Source of the DNA: Streptomyces sp. CB01201
GTDB taxonomy: Bacteria; Actinomycetota; Actinomycetes; Streptomycetales; Streptomycetaceae
Length of the DNA: 64,000 bases
Direction of reading: 5' to 3'
Assembly: GCF_002803085.1 (NCBI RefSeq)
Contig: NZ_NNBJ01000013.1
Location: 40,580 to 104,579 of the forward strand
The notes under the pieces were generated by a model, which was given only the letters and a program-made list of their open reading frames with translations, was not told where the DNA came from and searched no databases. Position 1 is the first letter of the stretch. Every line of letters starts with the position of its first letter. Shown piece by piece: positions 43,873-52,858 of this stretch. A program made the translations under genes and the position numbers.

Positions 43873-44814
43873 TCAGCTGAGTTGGAGGAGTCCGCGCAGA
43901 AGATCGCGGCTCTCTTCCGGGCCGGGACTGTCCTGTTGCAGCCGGGCCATGGCCCGCTCGTACTGCGCGACCTCTTCGGGCTTGTCCAAATACAGTGCGG
44001 AGGTGAGCTGTTCGAGATACACGATGTCCGACAGGTCGGACTCGGGGAACCGCAGCATCGTGAAGGCGCCGCTCTCGCCCGCGTGCCCGCCGAAGCTGAA
44101 CGGCATCACCTGGAGGTTGATGTTGGGCTGCTCCGACATCTCGATGAGGTGCTTCAACTGGCCGCGCATGACGTCCCGTTCCCCGTACGGGCGGCGCAGC
44201 GCCGCCTCGTCGAGCACCGCGTGGAACTGGGGTGCCCGCTCCGACACCAGGGCCTTCTGGCGTTCGAGCCGCAGCGCGACGCGCTTGTCGATCTCGGCGG
44301 CCGGTGCACCGTGCATGCCCCGCGAGACCACCGCGTGGGCGTACGCCTCGGTCTGCAACAGGCCGTGTACGAACTGGACTTCATAGATGCGGATGAGCGA
44401 GGCCGCGCCCTCCAGGCCGATGTACGTCTGGAACCAGCCCGGCAGCACATCGCCGAAACTGTGCCACCAGCCCGCGATGTTGGCCTCTTTGGCGAGGCCG
44501 AGGAGCGACATGCGCTCCGCTTCGTCGCCGACGCCGTAGAGCGTGAGCAGGTCCTCGACATCCCTGGCCTTGAAGCTCACCCGCCCCAACTCCATACGAC
44601 TGATCTTGGACTCGGACGCCCGGATCGAATAGCCGGCCGCTTCCCGGGTTATGCCGCGCGACTCGCGCAGGCGCCTCAGCTGAGAGCCCAGCAGAATGCG
44701 CCGGACCACCGAACCTCCGCCGGCCTCGACTGCACTCGGCCGGGGGGATCCCCATGCCTCCCCTGCGGTCACTTCGCCGTCCTCCCCATCCAATGGTGGT
44801 GGGCAGTCTGCCAT
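43873..44814 (-). CDS. XRE-family regulator with DUF5753 domain (WhiJ-like)
   Basis: 313 aa. The helix-turn-helix is LGSQLRRLRESRGITREAAGYSIRASESKISRMELGR (about 43-80). The DUF5753 region follows (GWFQTYIGLEGAASLIRIYEVQFVHGLLQTEAYAHAVV, LLDE-like VLDEAALRRPYG, NINLQVMPFSFG, IVYLEQLTSALYLDKPEEV). Such regulators pair with DUF397 proteins and small GHKL ATPases at developmental loci such as whiJ in Streptomyces coelicolor, and this locus has all three. ATG 44814 is chosen; it is divergent from the ATPase gene across 249 bp containing a 26-nt shared element. Confidence 0.9.
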   Translation of the reverse strand: MADCPPPLDGEDGEVTAGEAWGSPRPSAVEAGGGSVVRRILLGSQLRRLRESRGITREAAGYSIRASESKISRMELGRVSFKARDVEDLLTLYGVGDEAERMSLLGLAKEANIAGWWHSFGDVLPGWFQTYIGLEGAASLIRIYEVQFVHGLLQTEAYAHAVVSRGMHGAPAAEIDKRVALRLERQKALVSERAPQFHAVLDEAALRRPYGERDVMRGQLKHLIEMSEQPNINLQVMPFSFGGHAGESGAFTMLRFPESDLSDIVYLEQLTSALYLDKPEEVAQYERAMARLQQDSPGPEESRDLLRGLLQLS

Positions 44815-44930
44815 CAAAACGCTTCACCCCGTACCCGCGTGATTACGGAAATGGTCAAGGAGTGAAATCGGCCTGAGGAACTTCTGAGGAAGAAAAGAGC
44901 AAGAAACGGCACGGGCAGGGACAGGTCGGT

Positions 44931-44956
44931 CGCGTGCACGTGCATCTGCCCTTGCA
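44931..44956 (+). promoter_or_regulatory. 26-nt shared element, copy 1 (core TGCACGTGCA)
   Basis: It starts CGCGTGCACGTGCATCT and ends CCCTTGCA. It matches 24 of 26 bases of the minus-strand element at 45989-46014. The 10-bp core is a perfect palindrome. It is 107 bp upstream of the ATPase gene start, in the region shared with the divergent XRE gene. Confidence 0.75.
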
Positions 44957-45063
44957 TCGGGCCGAAGCATTGGGAACCATGGTCCTCGCGCACCTGCGTG
45001 CTCAACTGCGTCTAGTCGCTTGCGTCCTGTACCGCCACGGCCGCGAACCCGGGAGTGCCTCGC

Positions 45064-45564
45064 ATGGGGACGAATGGATCGACCATGCTGGAGCCTTACG
45101 ACCCGTTAAGGCAGGCGCTTCCCCCCTTCGACCCCTCGACCGTGGCGGGTTCCGCGTCCTGCGCGCTGCCCGCGCGCTATGAAGCGGTGCGCGGGGCAAG
45201 GAAGTTCACCGGTTCGACGCTCACGCAGTGGGGCCTCGGCGAGCGCTTCGACGATGTCGCCCTGGTCGTCTCGGAACTCGTCACCAATGCGCTGCGGCAC
45301 GCCTTGCCCGCCGACATCCCGCGCGAGACCGAGGTCCCGGTGCGGCTGCATCTGATGCGCTGGACCACCCGCCTGGTGTGCGCGGTGCGCGACCCCAGCG
45401 ACGAGAGCCCGATCGAGCGGGCGGGCGACGACTTCGGCGCCGAGTCGGGCCGTGGCCTGTTCCTGGTGGAGTCCTTCGCCGACAGCTGGGGCTGGCACCC
45501 GCTGTCCGGGGCGATCAGCGGCAAGGTCGTCTGGGCGCTGTTCCGGCTGCACCCCTCGGACTGA
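45064..45564 (+). CDS. GHKL ATP-binding protein (anti-sigma/serine kinase-like)
   Basis: 166 aa with a single HATPase_c domain of the SpoIIAB/RsbW type. VALVVSELVTNALRHAL is the N box and AESGRGLFLVESFADSWGW the G box. No transmembrane or His-phosphotransfer domain is present. In Streptomyces such short kinases lie beside XRE/DUF397 pairs. ATG 45064 is preceded by GGGAG at 8 nt, preferred to GTG 45055. Confidence 0.88.
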   Translation: MGTNGSTMLEPYDPLRQALPPFDPSTVAGSASCALPARYEAVRGARKFTGSTLTQWGLGERFDDVALVVSELVTNALRHALPADIPRETEVPVRLHLMRWTTRLVCAVRDPSDESPIERAGDDFGAESGRGLFLVESFADSWGWHPLSGAISGKVVWALFRLHPSD

Positions 45565-45672
45565 CCGGCCGACCCGGCCCGCTCCCGGCGGCCCCCGCGG
45601 CCCGGCTGACACCTGTCAATGCGCGGCCGCGAGCGGACCCCCCGCCCTCCGGCCATTCTCCGCCAACCGCCG

Positions 45673-45912
45673 TCAGTCGGCTATCAGATGGTCGAACTCG
45701 CCGTCCTTGATCCCGAGCAGCATGGCCTCGATCTCGGCTCTCGTATAGACGAGGGCGGGCCCGTCGGGGTGACGCGAGTTGCGTACCGCCACCCCGCCGC
45801 CCGGAAGTTTGGCGAATTCCACGCAGGACCCCTGCGAGTTGCTGTGCCGGCTCTTCTGCCACGCGGCACCCTGGAGCTCCGCTGCGGCCATGCCGTTGTA
45901 CGCGTGGTGCAA
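45673..45912 (-). CDS. DUF397 protein
   Basis: 79 aa. AAWQKSRHSNSQGSCVEFAKL and VAVRNSRHPDGPALVYTRAEIEAML are the DUF397 signature. DUF397 proteins act with XRE/DUF5753 regulators, probably as antagonistic partners. Start TTG 45912 with GGGAG 5 nt upstream is favoured; ATG 45891 would shorten it by 7 residues. It is convergent with the ATPase gene, and its promoter region has the second copy of the shared element. Confidence 0.88.
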   Translation of the reverse strand: MHHAYNGMAAAELQGAAWQKSRHSNSQGSCVEFAKLPGGGVAVRNSRHPDGPALVYTRAEIEAMLLGIKDGEFDHLIAD

Positions 45913-46306
45913 GGTCGCTCCCGGGATGTGCAGACGTGCAACTGTGAATGGTCAACTGCCCCGGATCATAGCTGTGTTCATGTGCGCCTGCATGGGAAGA
46001 TGCACGTGCACGCGGGGTGCCCGAGCGGTTACAGCCGCTCGCCGCACCTCGCGCCACGACATCCGCGCCGGGCCGTCCCCTGGAACTCCGCGTGCACGAA
46101 CAAGAGACGCACTCCGGCGCCTCCTGGTTCAGACTTTCCGCCACCGTCCCGTCGCGGACGCCGGCGAATGCCCTGCGGTCGGGGCGCTGCGCCGCTTCCT
46201 GCCGGTCACATACGTGGATCCAGTACCGGCAGTGGACCGGGGCAGTCGTCTGCCCCCGCCGTCACGCGACCGACGCCCGCCCGACCCGGGCTGCGACCCA
46301 ACGAGC
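45913..46306. other. Intergenic region upstream of DUF397; one regulatory element, otherwise nothing seen
   Basis: This 394-bp stretch lies between the FUSC stop and the DUF397 start (both minus strand). It holds the inverted 26-nt element (45989-46014) and a TATGAT hexamer on the minus strand around 45966. I find no supported gene, RNA or repeat in the rest. Confidence 0.6.
45989..46014 (-). promoter_or_regulatory. 26-nt shared element, copy 2 (core TGCACGTGCA)
   Basis: Read on the minus strand it matches copy 1 at 24 of 26 positions, differing only at G/T and T/A in the tail. It ends 76 bp before the DUF397 start codon. Its placement mirrors that of copy 1 relative to the ATPase gene, so both genes are probably bound by the same regulator, most simply the XRE protein encoded at 43873. 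Confidence 0.75.
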
Positions 46307-48367
46307 TTACGGTTTGGGCGAGTTGGGGACCGTGAGTGCGTCCGTCAGATCATCGAGGCAGTGCAGGACCAGACCGGCGCCCCGCCGCACCACGCGGTCG
46401 GGCACGCCCTCGCCGTCCCAGGCCTCCAGGGCCTGCTCGACCTCGTCCCACCTCGGGACGCGCCGCTCGCGCACCGCCTTCGCACCCTCTTCGGTGGCCT
46501 CGCGCAGCGCCTCGGCGAGCTTCGCGGCGGCCGGCACCGGCATCGCGTCCCGGTCCGGCAGATGCGCCTCCATCAGCATCGCCGTACGCCCCAACTGGCT
46601 GAGCGCGTGCGCCGATTCCTCGGCCGCCAGGTGCGAGAGGCCCCGGTGGCGGACCGGCTCGTGCGTGGCCTTGTCGAGCGCCTCCTGCCAGGCGATACGT
46701 GCCTCGCGCGTATCGAGCAGCGCCTGGCGCAGCTCGCCCGTGCCGCGGTCCGGATCGGCGTAGTGGAGGACGACGGCGGAGGCGTAACGGCCGTTCGCGG
46801 CAAGCCAGTCGGCGAGGCGGGTGCGCAGGCGGGGCGTCTCCCAGGCCGGGTAGACGGCGTACGACACCATCGCGAGCGCGCCGCCGATCAGCGTCAGGAA
46901 CACCCGGTCGGGCACGGTCTGGGTCCACTGGAGTCCGCCCATGCCCAGCAGGAAGACGACATACGCCGAGACGCACCCGCTCAGTACCGCGTAGCCGGTA
47001 CGCATCAGCAAGTACGCCAGGAACGCGCAGGTCACCGCGATGGCGGCGGACAGGCCGGTATCGGGGTGGGCGAGCTGGACGACGCCGGTGGCGAGGGCGA
47101 CGCCGACGAGGGTGCCGCCGAAGCGGGCGACCGCGCGCGCGTAGGTGAGCGTGAAGTCCGGGCGCATCACCATCACGGCGGCCATCGGGGCCCAGTAGCC
47201 GTGGCCGAACGGCAGGACGTAGCCGAGCAGATAGCCCACCGTCGCCACCACGCAGACCCGTACCGCATGCCGGAACACCGGCGAGCGGCGCCGGCCGAGT
47301 TCGGCGCGCATGGTGCGCAGGGCGGCCGGGAGCAGACGCGGCAGGGTGGGGCGCAGCAGGGGTTCCGCGCCCTGCCCGGTGCCGCTGCCCCGGGCGGTTT
47401 CGACGACGTCGGCGAGCAGGGTGGTGAGCCGTCCCGCGGCGCGGCGGGCGGGCCCGGTGAGGATGGCGCCGGTGTCGGGGGTGGCGAGCGCGGCCCGGGC
47501 GGCGGGCGGGATGACGGGGGCCTCACCGTGCCGCACGGCCCGGGCGGCGGCGTCCAGGACGGTGCCCGCGGCGGCGAGCAACTCCCTGACCCGGTGGCGT
47601 TCCTCGCCCTCCTCCGGCACGCCGAGCGCGGGGTCGGCGAGCGAGGCGAGCACCGGTCGGATCCGCTCGGCGACGCCCCGGGCGCCGTGCAGTTCCGCGG
47701 GGCGGCGGCGGGCCTCGCGCGGGGTGACGGCCGCGGCGAGCCGGGCGGTCATGAGGGGCTCGGGGTCGAAGGGGGCGACCGGGTCGTGCCGCAGCCTGCG
47801 CGCGTAGTCGGCGACCGCGGCCAGGGCGTCCGCGAGCGCGTCGCGCTGGGCACCCCAGCGGCGGATGGGGAACAGGACGACGAGCGCGGCCTGGACGACC
47901 CCGCCGACCGCGATCATCCCCGCGTGCCCGGCGGCCTCGGCAAGGGTGCTGGGGAGGGTGACGGTGACCAGCATGATCGCCACGTTCGAGGAGGCGATCA
48001 CCCCGACGGTCGGGCCGACCGCCCAGGCGAGGCCGGCCACGAACGTCCACAGGGCGAGCAGCAACAGGAAGAACGGGGAGTGGGTGCCGACGAGGTAGCC
48101 GAGGAAGGTGGAGATCGCGAGGGAGAGGCCGGAGGCGAGGGCGAGTACGGGCCGGGGGCGCCAGCTGCGCTGGTAGGTGGCGATGGCGCCCTGGAACGCG
48201 CCGAATGCCGAGCTGGCGGCGACGGAGGGGCCGAAGAAGGTGAGGCTGATGCCGACGACGATGGCGAGGCCGGCCGCGCCGCGCAGGGCGACGAGGGGTT
48301 CGAGCCGGCGCCGCTCGACCTTCAGCCCCGAGCGGGCGGTCTCCTTCAGCGCCCGGACCCATCCCAT
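46307..48367 (-). CDS. FUSC-family aromatic acid exporter-like membrane protein
   Basis: 686 aa in two similar halves, each with about five to six helices followed by a cytoplasmic region. The second half carries RVCVVATVGYLLGYVLPFGHGYWAPMAAVMVMRPDFTLTYARAVARFGGTLVGV, the FUSC signature. The family includes AaeB and is linked to aromatic carboxylic acid and fusaric acid efflux; the substrate here is unknown. Start ATG 48367 (MGWVRALKETARSG); open frame beyond this lies within repeats. It is tandem with DUF2786 upstream, separated by a repeat block. Confidence 0.85.
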   Translation of the reverse strand: MGWVRALKETARSGLKVERRRLEPLVALRGAAGLAIVVGISLTFFGPSVAASSAFGAFQGAIATYQRSWRPRPVLALASGLSLAISTFLGYLVGTHSPFFLLLLALWTFVAGLAWAVGPTVGVIASSNVAIMLVTVTLPSTLAEAAGHAGMIAVGGVVQAALVVLFPIRRWGAQRDALADALAAVADYARRLRHDPVAPFDPEPLMTARLAAAVTPREARRRPAELHGARGVAERIRPVLASLADPALGVPEEGEERHRVRELLAAAGTVLDAAARAVRHGEAPVIPPAARAALATPDTGAILTGPARRAAGRLTTLLADVVETARGSGTGQGAEPLLRPTLPRLLPAALRTMRAELGRRRSPVFRHAVRVCVVATVGYLLGYVLPFGHGYWAPMAAVMVMRPDFTLTYARAVARFGGTLVGVALATGVVQLAHPDTGLSAAIAVTCAFLAYLLMRTGYAVLSGCVSAYVVFLLGMGGLQWTQTVPDRVFLTLIGGALAMVSYAVYPAWETPRLRTRLADWLAANGRYASAVVLHYADPDRGTGELRQALLDTREARIAWQEALDKATHEPVRHRGLSHLAAEESAHALSQLGRTAMLMEAHLPDRDAMPVPAAAKLAEALREATEEGAKAVRERRVPRWDEVEQALEAWDGEGVPDRVVRRGAGLVLHCLDDLTDALTVPNSPKP

Positions 48368-48831
48368 GATCCCGAGGCTACCGGGTCGCCTGCGGCGTGG
48401 CTTCGGGGTAAGGGTGCGGCCGGTCGAAGTGCGCTGGGGCTCCGCCCCAGGCCCCGGGGTCTTTGCCCCGCTCCGCACCTTCCCGCAACCCTCCGGGGTG
48501 GAAGTGGGGTGGGTGGGCTTCCGGGGCTGCGCCCCGGGCCCCCCTGTTGTCGGCTGCGGACCATGCTCGCTTCTCGCGCAGTTCCCCGCGCCCCTAAAGG
48601 CCTTGGTGCTGGCCCGCATCGGCATCCTCAGCCCGTCATGGGGGTCCCCCCTGGCCCTCAAGGCCTTGGGGGAGATTGAGGACGAGCGCCCTTGAGGCGC
48701 GAACGGGGGTCTGGGGGCGGAGCCCCCAGGGGCCCAGGGTCGCTTCAACCCCCGGAGGGTTGCGGGAAGGGGCGGGGAGGGGCGACTCCCGGGGTCTGGG
48801 GCGGAGCCCCAGGGGGCTCGGCCTACCCCCC
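48368..48831. repeat. Composite repeat block between DUF2786 and FUSC genes
   Basis: No gene seen. Contains GGGGCTCCGCCCC (near 48438) and GGGGCTGCGCCCC (near 48521) hairpins, CTTCCCGCAACCCTCCGGGG and its inverted partner near 48751, one GCGCAGTTCCCCGCGCCCC unit (about 48578), a 'CATCGGCATCCTCAGCCCG' element with GAGGACGAGCGCC (48619-48690) and a second GGGGCGGAGCCCC hairpin close to the DUF2786 stop. In DUF2786 sense the order is stop, hairpin, CCTCA element, array unit. Confidence 0.8.
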
Positions 48832-49950
48832 CTAACCCTCCAGGCCGCGCATGCGACCCCGGTGGGCCCGGTCCGCCGCCGCCCGCCCGTCCCGCCAGCC
48901 CGAGTCGTCCGAAACCCCCCGAACCCGCGTCGACACCGTCCGGGGAAACATCTCCTCCGCCCGCCCCGCAACCGCCACCGCCCGCGACGCGAGCACCGGA
49001 AGCAGCTCGCCCCCGAACTCCGCCTCCACCCCGCGCGCCGTCTCGGCGAGCAGATCGCCGAGCCTCCCGGCGTACGCCAGCAGGAACGACTGCCGGAACG
49101 TCTTCGTGCGCTTGCGCCCACCCGCTCGCTGCGCCGCCTCCGCCGCCGTCATCGCCGCCGTGCCCTGCACCAGGAGCGAGGTGTGGAGGAGCTCCACCGC
49201 CTCCAGGTCACCCTCGAACCCGACGACCGTCGAGAAGCCGAGCTCGGCGTTCCACACCGCCCGGCAGTGGTTGGCGGAGGCGACCGCGTCCAGGAGGATC
49301 GCCTTCGCCGTCTCGTACGGCGCGTCCACCCCGATCCGGCAGGCCCCCGGCACCTCCCCGCCCGCCCCGCGCTCCGCGAGCAGCGCGTCGTCCACGCTGT
49401 GCCGCGCCATCAGCTCCTGCGCCTTCGCGGTGAGCGCCTCCGCCTCCTCCGGGAACCCCGTCGCCTCGGCCTTGGCGAGCAGCGCCCGGATGCGGGCCAG
49501 CGTCTTCGGCTCGCCGTGCACCGGCGGCCCGAGCACCGAGGCACCGGGCGCGGGCCCGGCCGGCTCGATCGCGGGGAGGGCGAGCAGCACCCGGTACAGC
49601 TCAAGCACGGCCGTGGCGTACGAGAAGCGGTCCGCCCGCCACGCCTCGCGCGGCAGCTCCTCGACCTGCCCCTGCCAGCGCGCGGGCAGCCGCTCGTAAC
49701 GGGACAGCTCCTCGCGCACCAGCCCGGCCAGAATGCGTACCTGCGGCTCGTCCAGGTCACGCCGTACGATCCGTACGACATCGGCGGGCTGCCAGCCCCG
49801 GCCCCAGGCGCGGCGTACGAACTCCCGCCCCCGCAGGGCGAGTTCGGCGTCGGCGGCCGGTGCGGCGGCGAGCAGCGAGGCACCGGTGTCCAGGGCCGCG
49901 TCACCCTCGACGTACAGCGCCGCCGCGAACGCGCGGTCCACGGCGTCCAT
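48832..49950 (-). CDS. DUF2786 domain protein
   Basis: 372 aa. The DUF2786 core is KTLARIRALLAKAEATGFPEEAEALTAKAQELMARHSVDDALL (about 152-195). The preceding ~150 residues are helical (EFVRRAWGRGWQPADVVRIVRRDL), and a C-terminal region follows (KRTKTFRQSFLLAYAGRLGDLLAETARGVE). Function unknown. ATG 49950 overlaps the stop of an 18-codon frame with a strong ribosome site (49950-50006), which would allow coupled translation. The frame is open far upstream, so the start carries some doubt. Confidence 0.82.
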   Translation of the reverse strand: MDAVDRAFAAALYVEGDAALDTGASLLAAAPAADAELALRGREFVRRAWGRGWQPADVVRIVRRDLDEPQVRILAGLVREELSRYERLPARWQGQVEELPREAWRADRFSYATAVLELYRVLLALPAIEPAGPAPGASVLGPPVHGEPKTLARIRALLAKAEATGFPEEAEALTAKAQELMARHSVDDALLAERGAGGEVPGACRIGVDAPYETAKAILLDAVASANHCRAVWNAELGFSTVVGFEGDLEAVELLHTSLLVQGTAAMTAAEAAQRAGGRKRTKTFRQSFLLAYAGRLGDLLAETARGVEAEFGGELLPVLASRAVAVAGRAEEMFPRTVSTRVRGVSDDSGWRDGRAAADRAHRGRMRGLEG

Positions 49951-50006
49951 CACCGCACCGCCCCGCGGGCGCGCGACCGACTCGTCGCGCTGGGCCACAC
50001 CGACAT
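49950..50006 (-). CDS. Possible 18-aa leader peptide coupled to DUF2786
   Basis: ATG at 50004-50006 follows GAGGAG at 8 nt; the frame encodes MSVWPSATSRSRARGAVR and stops at TGA whose A begins the DUF2786 ATG (TGATG). This layout matches translational coupling. It may be a leader, or the strong site may indicate an unrecognised start of the main gene with a different frame. No homology is claimed. Confidence 0.35.
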   Translation of the reverse strand: MSVWPSATSRSRARGAVR

Positions 50007-50134
50007 GGAAGTCTCTCCTCAACGAATCCTCGCGTCCCGGACCCCACAATCGTCCCAGCTGTCGAACGGAACCACGAAACGCGGGCCGCCCCACCGGCCC
50101 CCAGGAACCGGGCCGCCCCAACGAAAGGATCGCC

Positions 50135-50821
50135 GTGTTGCCTCCGCGCACCTCCCCCCTGACCGCGATCGTCTCCCTCGCCGCCGGCCTGACCCTGACC
50201 CTGACCGCCTGCGGCGGCAACGGCGGCGGCTCCGACAGCCCGAACGGCACCACCGGCGCCCCGGACAGCAGCGGCACCGGCACCGCGACCGCCACCGTCA
50301 CCGGCTCCCCCGGAGCCGACGGCGGCCGGAGCATGGCCCCCTCCGGCGGCAGCACGGGTGGCGGCACCAACGCGGGACCCGGCACCGGTACGGGCGCCGA
50401 CGGCACCCGCTGCCGGACCGCTCAGCTCGCCTTCGCCGTCGCCCCGGGCAGTGGAGCCCAGTCGAAGGGCGCGCAGGGCGCGGTCACCGTCACGCTCACC
50501 AACAAGGGTGCCAAGTCCTGTGTGATGAAGGGCTATCCGGGCGTCGACCTCGTCGGGGGCCCGACCCGGTGGTCGCTGACCCGCCAGACCTCGGAGTCCC
50601 CCTCGACGGTCACCGTACGGCCCGGCGCGACGACCACCTTCGTCATCTTCTATCTGCCGTTCGACAAGGGTGACGGACAGGAGTTCCGGCCGAAGTCGAT
50701 CGTGATCACCCCGCCGGACGAGACCCACTCCCACTCCCTGCCCTGGACCTACTCCTCGGTGCTGCTCCAGGACGGCGCGACCCGCCCCGGCACGTACGTC
50801 GGTCCGGTCGGCTCGAAGTGA
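50135..50821 (+). CDS. DUF4232 lipoprotein
   Basis: 228 aa secreted lipoprotein. The signal peptide ends at LTLTAC with the lipidated Cys; a ~65-residue Gly/Ser/Thr-rich linker follows, then a DUF4232 beta-sandwich (CRTAQLAFAVAPGSGAQSKGAQGAVTVTLTNKGAKSCVMKGYPGVDLVG, SLPWTYSSVLLQDG). Start GTG 50135 with AAGGAT at 4-5 nt. The promoter region overlaps the DUF2786 leader on the other strand. Role unknown, extracytoplasmic. Confidence 0.88.
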   Translation: MLPPRTSPLTAIVSLAAGLTLTLTACGGNGGGSDSPNGTTGAPDSSGTGTATATVTGSPGADGGRSMAPSGGSTGGGTNAGPGTGTGADGTRCRTAQLAFAVAPGSGAQSKGAQGAVTVTLTNKGAKSCVMKGYPGVDLVGGPTRWSLTRQTSESPSTVTVRPGATTTFVIFYLPFDKGDGQEFRPKSIVITPPDETHSHSLPWTYSSVLLQDGATRPGTYVGPVGSK

Positions 50822-50892
50822 CCACCCGACCGAACCCCTGATGAGGCCTACCTCTTGCCTTGAGCACGCTCGAAGACGTTGGCTGGTCTCCC

Positions 50893-51885
<993 letters not shown>

Positions 51886-51994
51886 GCGCCGCCGCCGGCG
51901 CGGCCCGTGACCGCGATGCGGGCGCGGTCCGGGTCGGCCGCCAGGTCATGCCGGAGGCCTTGGGCCGGCTGGGGGTGCGGAGAGGCGGGCGCGG

Positions 51995-52081
51995 TCAGCC
52001 GACGGCGGCCGCCACCGCCACGACGACGAACATCAGCACGAGCACACCGGCCATGATCCGGTTCCTGGTCTTGGGGTCCAC
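51995..52081 (-). CDS. 28-aa single-pass membrane peptide downstream of thpR
   Basis: Reads VDPKTRNRIMAGVLVLMF then VVVAVAAAVG: a short basic head and one hydrophobic helix. GTG 52081 is only 9 nt after the thpR stop, with AAGGGG abutting the start, so reinitiation after thpR is likely. Peptides of this MDPKTRNRIMAG type occur in other streptomycetes, from memory. Too short for automatic gene callers; role unknown. Confidence 0.55.
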   Translation of the reverse strand: MDPKTRNRIMAGVLVLMFVVVAVAAAVG

Positions 52082-52090
52082 CCCTTGAGC

Positions 52091-52660
52091 CTAACCGTCC
52101 CGGCCGAGCGGCCAGCGGGCGACCGCCTCGTAGCGGGGCCGCTCCCCGGCGACGCCCGAGCGCGGCAGGCTGCTGCGGATCAGCGCCAACTCGGTGACCT
52201 GCCAGGGACTTCCCTCGAAGGCGGCGAGCCCGCCGACGTAGGGCCCGAGGTCCCGGGGCGTGCGCGAGCGGGCCAGGGTGAGGTGCGGCACATAGCGGCG
52301 GTGCCGGTCCATCGGGACGCCGGAGCGGCGGGCGGCGGCGTCGGCCCGTTCGGCGAGCAGCCGCAGCTCGTCGAGGCCGCCCGCGACTCCGGCCCACAGC
52401 GCGCGCCCGTCGAAGCGGCCGCCGCCGTGCAGGCGCAGCGCGAACGGGTCGGTGCGACGGGCCGCCCGGCGCAGCCGCTCGTGCAGCTCGTCCAGGACTG
52501 CCTCTTCGACCTCGCCCAGGAACGCGAGGGTGAGGTGCCAGCCCTCGCGCCCGGTCCAGCGCAGCCCGTTCGCACCGGGGAGTTCGGTCAACTCCCTGAC
52601 CGCGAGCCCTAGTTCGTCCACGGCCCAGGCAGGGGGCAGTACGGCGGCGAAGAGGCGCAT
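52091..52660 (-). CDS. thpR: RNA 2',3'-cyclic phosphodiesterase (ThpR/LigT)
   Basis: 189 aa, 2H phosphoesterase family. The paired motifs are WHLTLAFLGEV (near 42) and YVPHLTLARSRTPRDL (near 127), and RLFAAVLPP is the usual start. It opens 2',3'-cyclic phosphates on RNA ends; the physiological target in bacteria is not settled. Start ATG 52660. It is followed by the 28-aa membrane peptide. Confidence 0.92.
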   Translation of the reverse strand: MRLFAAVLPPAWAVDELGLAVRELTELPGANGLRWTGREGWHLTLAFLGEVEEAVLDELHERLRRAARRTDPFALRLHGGGRFDGRALWAGVAGGLDELRLLAERADAAARRSGVPMDRHRRYVPHLTLARSRTPRDLGPYVGGLAAFEGSPWQVTELALIRSSLPRSGVAGERPRYEAVARWPLGRDG

Positions 52661-52785
52661 GGGGACAGTCAACCAAGATCGCCCCCGGCTGTCGCGACGC
52701 GCGCCGGGTCCGGGCACCCGCCCCGGACGCACGGCGGCCCTGCCCACCGGCCCGTACGGAGCCCGCACCGAGCCCGTACGGAAAC

Positions 52786-52816
52786 GGCCCGGCCCCCGCA
52801 GTGCGGGGGCCGGGCC
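52786..52816. terminator. Perfect 15-bp stem terminator
   Basis: GGCCCGGCCCCCGCA (52786-52800) and TGCGGGGGCCGGGCC (52802-52816) are exact reverse complements around one base. It lies 42 bp after the stop of the MFS gene at 52859 (minus strand), so it should end the MarR-MFS transcript. Confidence 0.85.
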
Positions 52817-52858
52817 GAGCCGTGGGACGTCCGGTGATTCTGCGCGCGGGTCCGGTCG

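Noticed and set aside
45779..48679. A 966-codon frame antisense to the FUSC gene
   Set aside because: Low-complexity shadow frame; the FUSC motifs on the minus strand are clear.
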